A stretch of 8,158 nt of DNA from an uncultured Collinsella sp. (GTDB taxonomy: Bacteria; Actinomycetota; Coriobacteriia; Coriobacteriales; Coriobacteriaceae). Positions 1 through 4,415 of this stretch are shown here, piece by piece. The notes under the pieces were generated by a model. It did no database searches. It saw only the letters and a list, made by a program, of their open reading frames with translations, and was not told the origin of the DNA. Location: assembly GCA_902490445.1 (NCBI GenBank), contig CABUDZ010000089.1, positions 1 through 8,158 of the forward strand, given 5' to 3'. Every line of letters starts with the position of its first letter. Positions within the stretch are counted from its first letter, which is position 1. Made by a program: the position numbers and the translations under genes.

Positions 1-249
1 GCTTGCGCCCAAACCGTCGCCGTACGGTGCATGGAGCATCCGTCGTTTTACCAGCTCATCGTCACCGATGATGGCACGGGCGGGGTCCAAGCAAGCGGCC
101 GCGGCACCGCGGAGGGCATGGGGCTCGGCTCCATGCGCGAGCGTGTCGAGGCGCTTGGCGGCACTTTCACCGCCGGCCCGCGCGCCGGCGCCGGCGGCTG
201 GCGTGTGTTTGCCACCGTTCCCAAACCGCAAGGAGATGAGGGCCGATGA
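1..249 (+). CDS. Sensor histidine kinase, C-terminal part only (HATPase domain; 5' end outside window)
   Basis: This is the 3' end of a gene that begins before the window; frame 1 is open from base 1 to the TGA at 247-249. The visible 82 residues match the end of a GHKL ATP-binding domain of the NarX/DesK (HisKA_3) type. The G1 box is seen as VTDDGTGG, the G2 box as GMGLGSMRERVEALGG, and the last strand as WRVFATVP. These kinases autophosphorylate on a histidine and pass the phosphate to a partner regulator. The stop overlaps the start of the following response regulator gene (ATGA, 4 bases), which indicates translational coupling and a cognate pair. The sensor domain, and therefore the signal, cannot be seen. 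The internal ATG at 31 is not the real start, because the G1 box lies only a few residues after it and the N-terminal half of the fold would be missing. Confidence 0.9.
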   Translation, partial: ACAQTVAVRCMEHPSFYQLIVTDDGTGGVQASGRGTAEGMGLGSMRERVEALGGTFTAGPRAGAGGWRVFATVPKPQGDEGR

Positions 250-875
250 GGCTCATTGTTGTCGACGACGACCGCTTGGTGGTCGATTCGCTCAAGATTA
301 TCCTGGGCGCACAGCCGCAGATCGAGGTGGTGGGCACCGGCGCCAATGGCGACGACGCGGTCGCGCTCTACGCCGAGCACTCGCCCGACATCGCGCTGCT
401 CGACATTCAGATGCCGGGACGCGACGGCCTATCGGCGGCACGCAAAATCCTTGAGCGCGACCCTGCGGCGCGCGTGGTGTTTCTGACGACATTCTCGGAT
501 GACGAGTACATTGTGTCGGCGCTCAAGCTAGGCGCCCGCGGCTACCTGATTAAAACCGATGTCGCCGCCATTCCTCCAGCGTTGGCGCAGGTCATGGACG
601 GCAAACGCGTGCTCGAGGGCAAGGCGATCGAAGACATCGATTTTGACGGAACAGACGTCGAGGCAGGCAAGCCTCGCCGGCCCGCCGCCTTTGCCAGCCT
701 GACCGACCGTGAGTTCGAAGTCGCCGAGCTCATCGCCCGTGGCCTCGATAACAAGGAGATTGCCGCCGCCGCTTACATGGGCGAAGGCACCGTGCGCAAC
801 CACATCAGCTCGATCCTAGCCAAAATGGGCCTGCGCAACCGCACGCAGATCGCCATCGCCTACCTGCGGGGGTAA
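246..875 (+). CDS. NarL/FixJ-family two-component response regulator
   Basis: The 209-residue protein has a full receiver domain followed by a LuxR-type DNA-binding domain. In the receiver (about 1-120), the acidic pocket is D7-D8-D9, the phosphoacceptor is D53 in LLDIQMPG, the switch threonine is in FLTTFSDDE (81-82), and the conserved lysine is K103 in YLIKTD. The LuxR helix-turn-helix runs from about 151 to 208 (SLTDREFEVAELIARG, then NKEIA and the recognition helix EGTVRNHISSILAKMG). Length is normal for the family. AGGAG at 231-235 lies 10 bases before the ATG, and the start overlaps the kinase stop. The two genes form a classic kinase-regulator pair that would control transcription of unknown targets. 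No clear U-tailed terminator follows; the palindromic element starting at 936 is the first strong structure downstream. The gene faces the hydrogenase operon convergently, which gives no reason to assume it regulates it. Confidence 0.95.
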   Translation: MRLIVVDDDRLVVDSLKIILGAQPQIEVVGTGANGDDAVALYAEHSPDIALLDIQMPGRDGLSAARKILERDPAARVVFLTTFSDDEYIVSALKLGARGYLIKTDVAAIPPALAQVMDGKRVLEGKAIEDIDFDGTDVEAGKPRRPAAFASLTDREFEVAELIARGLDNKEIAAAAYMGEGTVRNHISSILAKMGLRNRTQIAIAYLRG

Positions 876-935
876 TTTCCCAACGGTCAACCACTCCCGC
901 ATAGCAAAATGGCTGCTACCTATTTAATGCCATTT

Positions 936-1089
936 CAAAACTATGCCGGTTTACTACGATGAATCGCCCACCTTCGACCACGGCAAATTGCGCGCTTCCA
1001 AAACCGCAGGTAGAACGCTTGCGATATTTAGAAAAATGCAGTCATGGTCGGGAATGTCGAGTTCATCGTAGTAAACCGGCATAGTTTTG
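936..1089. repeat. Palindromic element, copy 1 (154 bases, perfect 28-base inverted ends)
   Basis: The ends, 936-963 and 1062-1089, are a perfect 28-base inverted repeat; the outer half begins CAAAACTATGCCGGTTTA and the inner half is CTACGATGAA. In the same pairing register (positions summing to 2025), an inner stem CGACCA (975-980) pairs with TGGTCG (1045-1050). Near the centre CGCA (1005-1008) can pair with TGCG (1020-1023). The core between the arms, read on minus, aligns with the core of copy 2 read on plus (CCCGACCAT, GTTCTACCTGC, GTGGTCGA shared in order), so copy 1 is inverted relative to copies 2 and 3. Bases 928-953 are a 26-base perfect direct repeat of 1427-1452. It looks like a REP/MITE-class repeat able to form a cruciform or a long RNA hairpin; no transposase is present and I do not know its family name. 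Confidence 0.85.
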
Positions 1090-1121
1090 TTCGGGCGGCC
1101 CTGCACGAGCGCCTCCGCAAG

Positions 1122-1168
1122 CCTCGCGAGACCAAAATGATCCGTTTTCCTCCGTCCCCAAGGGATCA
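1122..1168. repeat. 47-base spacer repeat, copy 1
   Basis: This stretch matches 1361-1407 at 38 of 47 positions by hand comparison, without gaps. Shared blocks include CCTCGC at the left, AAAATGATCCGTTT in the middle and GATCA at the right end. TGATCC (1138-1143) and GGATCA (1163-1168) are complementary, so the right part can form a small hairpin. It lies between palindromic elements 1 and 2. Function unknown. Confidence 0.7.
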
Positions 1169-1181
1169 GCCGGAACCGCTC

Positions 1182-1341
1182 GCCACGAAACCTGCCTATC
1201 TACTACGTTTGACTCGATACCCCCGACCATAACCGCGTTTCATGAAAAACCGCAGCCGTTCTACCTGCAGTTCTCATTTCGCATTACTTGCTGTGGTCGA
1301 GGGCTGCCGCCTAAACATAGTAGATCGGCCCATTTCGTGGC
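1182..1341. repeat. Palindromic element, copy 2 (160 bases, arms unlike copies 1 and 3)
   Basis: GCCACGAAA (1182-1190) pairs perfectly with TTTCGTGGC (1333-1341). ATCTACTACGTTT (1198-1210) pairs with 1313-1325 at 12 of 13 positions. CGACCA (1224-1229) pairs with TGGTCG (1294-1299). All these pairs share one register (positions summing to 2523), so the whole element can fold as a single long hairpin with small internal loops. At the tip GCAG (1252-1255) faces CTGC (1265-1268). The core is clearly related to copies 1 and 3, but the outer arms have a different sequence while remaining self-complementary. Edges are less certain than for copy 1 because they are set only by complementarity. Confidence 0.7.
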
Positions 1342-1360
1342 AGACGGGTCACGCGGCAGC

Positions 1361-1407
1361 CCTCGCAAGGCAAAAATGATCCGTTTCCCTCTGTCCACGG
1401 GAGATCA
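1361..1407. repeat. 47-base spacer repeat, copy 2
   Basis: Second copy of the repeat at 1122-1168, same orientation and same length, with nine substitutions. TGATCC at 1377-1382 and the terminal GATCA at 1403-1407 are kept, so the small hairpin is partly retained. It lies between palindromic elements 2 and 3, in the same relative place as the first copy. Confidence 0.7.
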
Positions 1408-1434
1408 AAGGCTGTTACTGATATGGTGCCATTT

Positions 1435-1588
1435 CAAAACTATGCCGGTTTACGGGGCTAAAGTCGGGGCCCTCATCCATGCCTTCATTTTTTGAAAAAA
1501 GGCAGGCTATCTACCTGCAGTTTTGTTTTTGCGATTTTCTGTATGGTCGGAGATTCGCTATCCAGCCCCGTAATCCGGCATAGTTTTG
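1435..1588. repeat. Palindromic element, copy 3 (154 bases, 25-base inverted ends with one mismatch)
   Basis: Arms 1435-1459 and 1564-1588 are complementary at 24 of 25 positions. The outer half (CAAAACTATGCCGGTTTA) is the same as in copy 1, but the inner half is CGGGGCT against AGCCCCG instead of CTACGATGAA against TTCATCGTAG. Total length equals that of copy 1. CATCCAT at 1474-1480 lies in register (sum 3023) with ATGGTCG at 1543-1549 and pairs imperfectly. An apical hairpin GCAGG (1502-1506) and CCTGC (1514-1518) is followed by the T-rich run 1521-1530, which resembles a plus-strand intrinsic terminator. The core has the same orientation as copy 2. Confidence 0.85.
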
Positions 1589-1603
1589 ATCGCGGCAGCC
1601 TAA

Positions 1604-1621
1604 CCGCGCGCTCACGCGCGG
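1604..1621. other. GC hairpin next to the operon end
   Basis: CCGCGCG (1604-1610) and CGCGCGG (1615-1621) form a perfect 7-base stem with a CTCA loop. It overlaps by two bases the larger hairpin at 1620-1653, so the two are alternative or stacked structures at the end of the hydrogenase transcript. Confidence 0.5.
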
Positions 1622-1653
1622 GGCCGGTGGGGCATTTTTGCCCCACCGGCCCC
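1620..1653. terminator. Strong hairpin, probable end of the hydrogenase transcript
   Basis: GGGGCCGGTGGGGCA (1620-1634) pairs perfectly with 1639-1653 around a TTTT loop, giving a 15-base-pair stem that starts 9 bases after the echF stop. On plus it is followed by GTTTTCG, a short U-tract, so it could act as a terminator for plus transcripts leaving the repeat array. On minus, the direction of the hydrogenase operon, no U-tract follows the stem. Minus-strand termination, or 3'-end protection, is therefore an inference from position and stem strength. Confidence 0.65.
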
Positions 1654-1662
1654 GTTTTCGCG

Positions 1663-2004
1663 CTATTCCGGCTTGGTTTCTACCGTGGGGGTCTTGTCCG
1701 CCGCAACTGGAGTGCGGGCGGTGTCCATGCTCAGGCAATGTTTAGGGCAGCTTTCGATGCACTCGCCGCACACCACGCAAGCGTACGGATCGATCGACCA
1801 CGTTCCGCCCTTGCGATCGACCGCGAGCGCGCCCGCCGGGCAGCGACGCGCGCACATGCCGCAGCAAATGCACACGCCCATGTCGTTGACGATGTGACCG
1901 CGCAGGCGCTCGGGCGCCGTCAGCTCCTCCTGCGGGTAGCGCACCGTTACCGGCTGCTTGACCATAGAACCCAAGGCCGTCTTGGCAAATGTCAGTAAAC
2001 TCAT
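1663..2004 (-). CDS. echF: Ech-type hydrogenase subunit F: two-[4Fe-4S] ferredoxin-like protein (NuoI/HycF family)
   Basis: This 113-residue protein would carry electrons between a soluble donor (probably ferredoxin) and the small hydrogenase subunit. It has two complete 4Fe-4S motifs: C45-x2-C48-x2-C51-x3-C55-P and C76-x2-C79-x2-C82-x3-C86-P, with an extra cysteine at 47. The N-terminal stretch (about 1-40) containing YPQEELTAPERLRGH matches the lead-in seen in NuoI and HycF proteins. The last 20 residues are a Thr/Pro/Lys-rich tail. It is the last gene of the operon: 7 bases separate it from the echE stop, and its ribosome site GGTAGG (2011-2016, read on minus) overlaps that stop. A strong hairpin follows the stop. 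HycF of a formate hydrogenlyase is the main alternative name; the split large subunit upstream favours the Ech type. Confidence 0.9.
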   Translation of the reverse strand: MSLLTFAKTALGSMVKQPVTVRYPQEELTAPERLRGHIVNDMGVCICCGMCARRCPAGALAVDRKGGTWSIDPYACVVCGECIESCPKHCLSMDTARTPVAADKTPTVETKPE

Positions 2005-2011
2005 GCCGCGC

Positions 2012-3100
2012 CTACCTTTCCGTGCAGCTAATGCAGGGGTCGATGGTCAGGATAATCATGGGCACGTTGGCAAGGAGCACGCCCTGCAGCGCATGTGTCA
2101 GACCCGCCAGGTTCTGCGACGTCGGCGTGCGCACGCGAAAACGGTCCAGGTTCTTGGTGCCGTTGCCGCGCACATAGTAGTACGCCTCGCCGCGCGGCTG
2201 CTCAATCACGACCTCGCCGCGCGCGCCGTCGGCCGGCGTAAGCTTGGTGCGTCCACCGATGCCGTCCTGCGGAATCTTGCCCACAAGCTCCTTGATAATG
2301 TCCATGGCCTGTGTGACCTCGGCACAACGCACCTGGCAGCGGGCATAGCAGTCGCCGTCGGTGGCAACGATGGGCTCAAACGCGGCCAGATCCGCATAGG
2401 CGCCGTCGCCGAGCATGCGCACGTCGTAATCCACGCCCGAAGCGCGACCGAACGGGCCGACCATCGACAGATCCAGCGCGTCCTTCTTGCTAATCACGCC
2501 CACGCCATGCAGGCGCTCGCCGCAGCTGTCGTCGTCCAAAAACGTATGCACCAGGGCCTCGTAGTCGGGACGCATGGCATCGAGCGTCTGAACAATACCC
2601 GCCAGCTCGGAGTCCTCGATGTCGTGCTTAAGGCCGCCGACCTCGTTGATCGACAGAATCACGCGGCCGCCGCACGTGCTCTCAAAGATCTTGAGAATCT
2701 GCTCGCGCAGGGTCCACGAACGATAGAACAGCGCCTCGAAGCCAAAGGCATCGGCGAGCAGGCCCAGCCACAGCAGATGCGAGTGGACGCGCGAAAGTTC
2801 ATGCAAAATGGTGCGGATATACTGCACGCGGCCGGGCACCTCGATGTCGAGCATGCGCTCGCAGGCGCTGGCATAGCCGCAGCTATGACCCACGGCGCAG
2901 ATGCCGCAGATGCGCTCGGCGATGTAGCCAAACTGATGCATGTCGCGCTTTTCGGTGAGCTTCTCGAGTCCGCGGTGCACAAAGCCGATCTGCGGAATTG
3001 CCTCGATGACGCGGTCGTCCTCGATCACCAGGTCCAGATGAAGCGGCTCGGGCAACACCGGGTGCTGCGGGCCAAACGGAATAACGGAGCGATGTGCCAT
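2012..3100 (-). CDS. echE: Ech-type [NiFe] hydrogenase large (catalytic) subunit (NuoD/HycE C-terminal family)
   Basis: This 362-residue subunit holds the NiFe site where protons are reduced to H2 or H2 is oxidised. Both metal-binding motifs are intact: the N-terminal R63-I-C65-G-I-C68-A-V-G-H72 and the C-terminal D354-P-C356-I-S-C359-T-E-R362. These four cysteines separate a hydrogenase from the related complex I subunit NuoD, which lacks them. The protein stops directly after the arginine of the second motif, where HycE and most [NiFe] large subunits carry a tail that a dedicated protease removes. Unlike HycE there is no fused NuoC-like domain; that part is the preceding gene. The ATG is 5 bases after the echD stop, with AAAAAGGAGG (3111-3120 on minus) as ribosome site. 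The protein should sit on the cytoplasmic face of the membrane arm. NiFe assembly would need Hyp proteins encoded elsewhere. Confidence 0.96.
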   Translation of the reverse strand: MAHRSVIPFGPQHPVLPEPLHLDLVIEDDRVIEAIPQIGFVHRGLEKLTEKRDMHQFGYIAERICGICAVGHSCGYASACERMLDIEVPGRVQYIRTILHELSRVHSHLLWLGLLADAFGFEALFYRSWTLREQILKIFESTCGGRVILSINEVGGLKHDIEDSELAGIVQTLDAMRPDYEALVHTFLDDDSCGERLHGVGVISKKDALDLSMVGPFGRASGVDYDVRMLGDGAYADLAAFEPIVATDGDCYARCQVRCAEVTQAMDIIKELVGKIPQDGIGGRTKLTPADGARGEVVIEQPRGEAYYYVRGNGTKNLDRFRVRTPTSQNLAGLTHALQGVLLANVPMIILTIDPCISCTER

Positions 3101-3105
3101 GGACC

Positions 3106-3813
3106 TTACGCCTCCTTTTTCTGCTTGTCGCGGGCGGCCTTGGCGGCAAGCGCCGCGCGGACCTTGGCCGCTTTCTCGGGATCCATGGCGGCGAGCTTTG
3201 CCTCCATCTCGGCAGCCTTGAGTACCGCCTTGGCGGCAACCTCGTCATGCTGAGCATCGGAGCCGGCAGCCGCAGCGGGCTGGGTGGCAGCAGCGCTCGC
3301 AGCATCGCCGGCACCCGCGGCGCCCTCCCCCGCAGCGGCGGCCTTCTCGGCCGCGGCCTTGCGCGCCTTAGCCTCGGTGGCGGCACGGACCTTCATGGCT
3401 TTCTCGCGCGCAGCTTTCACCTCGGGTGTGATCACACTCATGGGCTCGGCAGTCGAAACCTGGTAGAAAAAGCCCTTAAAGTCGATCTGCATGTCGGTAA
3501 TGACAAGACCAAACAGGTCATGTGCCTCGTTCTCAAACGGGAATACCGCCGGATAATACGAGCTGATGGACGGAATCTCCTGGTACCGGTCGATACCCTC
3601 GACCACCAGATTCTCAATCGCATAGCTTCCGTCCCGCGCGATCTGCTCTTGCGCAGCGCGGACGTTGATAAACGTATAAACCAGGCGATACGATCCGTCG
3701 TCCACACAGCGCTCGGCATGCATCTGCACAAAGCGCGCGCCGGCACCCTTGAGCGCCTGCACATGCGCCAGGAGCTCGTCGATCCCGACGGTGGTATAGA
3801 TTGCCTTTTGCAT
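3106..3813 (-). CDS. echD: Ech-type hydrogenase subunit D (NuoC/HycE N-terminal family) with long Ala/Lys-rich tail
   Basis: The 235-residue protein has a NuoC-like domain in about residues 1-130, with the family signature at 89-102 (AVFPFENEAHDLFG, where NuoC has a similar E-x-E-x2-D-hydrophobic-F-G). In the complex this subunit packs against the catalytic subunit and holds no metal centre. From about residue 131 on the protein is a low-complexity tail of about 105 residues, rich in Ala, Lys and Glu, which looks helical at both ends with a Gly/Ala-rich middle. That makes it much longer than the core domain alone. The ATG overlaps the stop of echC by one base (TAATG), and GGAGG (3821-3825 on minus) lies inside the end of echC, so the two are translationally coupled. 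The tail's role is unknown; it may be a flexible docking or anchoring segment. Confidence 0.92.
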   Translation of the reverse strand: MQKAIYTTVGIDELLAHVQALKGAGARFVQMHAERCVDDGSYRLVYTFINVRAAQEQIARDGSYAIENLVVEGIDRYQEIPSISSYYPAVFPFENEAHDLFGLVITDMQIDFKGFFYQVSTAEPMSVITPEVKAAREKAMKVRAATEAKARKAAAEKAAAAGEGAAGAGDAASAAATQPAAAAGSDAQHDEVAAKAVLKAAEMEAKLAAMDPEKAAKVRAALAAKAARDKQKKEA

Positions 3814-4403
3814 TACTCGGCCTCCTTTGCAGCGGCGGGTGCGGCGGGCGTCCCAGCAGGCGCGTCATCGGCACCGTCAGCCCCGACCCCTGCAGCAGCC
3901 ACAAACCCGTCCTCGCCCAGCTCAACGCCGCCGTCCCAGGTAGCGGCACCGCCCACGGTAAGTGGATCGCCGCCAGCACGCATCACGGCCTCCTTCTGAT
4001 CCAGGATGCCGCACGCCTCCACAATGGCGTCGATCACGGTCTCGGGACGAATGGCGCACCCGGGCGCATACACGTCCACGGGAATCGCGCGGTCCACGCC
4101 GCCGATCACGTTATAGGCATCGCGGAATACGCCGCCCGAACACGCGCAAATGCCGCACGCCACCACGCACTTGGGCTCGAGCATCTGGTTGTAAATCTGG
4201 CGCACGACGGGCAGGTTCTGGGCGTTGACCGAACCCGTCACCAAAAAGATATCCGCATGCTTGGGGTTGCCGGTATTGACCACGCCAAAGCGCTCCGCAT
4301 CGAACAGCGGCGTAAGCGAGGCCAGCACCTCGATATCGCATCCGTTGCAGCTCGAGCCGTCGTAATGAATAACCCACGGCGAGCGCGACATTTTATGATC
4401 CAT
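3813..4403 (-). CDS. echC: Ech-type [NiFe] hydrogenase small subunit (NuoB/HycG family)
   Basis: The 196-residue subunit carries the proximal [4Fe-4S] cluster that feeds the NiFe site. Likely ligands are C19 and C22 in SSCNGCDIE, C86 in CGICACSGG (83-91) and C116 in APGCAIRPE. The CNGCDIE form is typical of group 4 hydrogenases, whereas complex I NuoB has adjacent cysteines there. The last motif reads PGCAIRPE instead of the more usual PGCPPRPE. Residues from about 165 on form an Ala/Gly/Asp-rich tail. There is no Tat signal, as expected for a cytoplasm-facing group 4 enzyme. The ribosome site TAGGAGG (4412-4418 on minus) contains the stop codon of the preceding gene and lies 8 bases before the ATG. 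A second Met at residue 5 is a possible but less well placed start. Confidence 0.95.
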   Translation of the reverse strand: MDHKMSRSPWVIHYDGSSCNGCDIEVLASLTPLFDAERFGVVNTGNPKHADIFLVTGSVNAQNLPVVRQIYNQMLEPKCVVACGICACSGGVFRDAYNVIGGVDRAIPVDVYAPGCAIRPETVIDAIVEACGILDQKEAVMRAGGDPLTVGGAATWDGGVELGEDGFVAAAGVGADGADDAPAGTPAAPAAAKEAE

Positions 4404-4415
4404 GAATGCCGCCTC

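Larger units (their letters stand above)
876..1662. other. Convergent intergenic region filled with a repeat array
   Basis: About 790 bases separate the response regulator stop from the hydrogenase operon stop, and no credible gene is present. Short open frames here (for example 1044-1232 on plus) run through the repeats and resemble no protein. From left to right the stretch holds: a left flank at 911-935; palindromic element 1 (936-1089); 47-base repeat copy 1 (1122-1168); palindromic element 2 (1182-1341); 47-base repeat copy 2 (1361-1407); a left flank resembling the first one (1410-1434); palindromic element 3 (1435-1588); and two GC hairpins (1604-1621 and 1620-1653). The unit of palindrome plus spacer repeats about every 250 bases. 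Confidence 0.85.

Noticed and set aside
246..875. Response regulator as controller of the hydrogenase operon
   Set aside because: The genes are convergent and separated by a repeat array, and no binding site evidence is visible. Proximity alone is not enough.
1044..1232. 62-residue plus-strand open frame in the repeat region
   Set aside because: It runs across two palindromic elements and a spacer repeat, has no ribosome site and has no resemblance to known proteins.
936..1588. CRISPR array
   Set aside because: The repeat units are about 250 bases with imperfect, inverted and structured copies. There are no short identical direct repeats with unique spacers and no cas genes.
936..1588. Insertion sequence copies
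   Set aside because: The elements are only 154-160 bases with no transposase, and the arm sequence differs between copies, so at most they are non-autonomous miniature elements. Target-site duplications were not found by eye.
1492..1998. 168-residue plus-strand open frame
   Set aside because: It starts inside palindromic element 3, crosses the operon-end hairpin and continues antisense to echF, with no ribosome site and no recognisable domain.
1958..3253. 431-residue plus-strand open frame opposite the large and D subunit genes
   Set aside because: It lies antisense to two genes with clear family motifs, is dominated by His/Ala/Arg composition and resembles no family. It is a by-product of GC-rich codon use.
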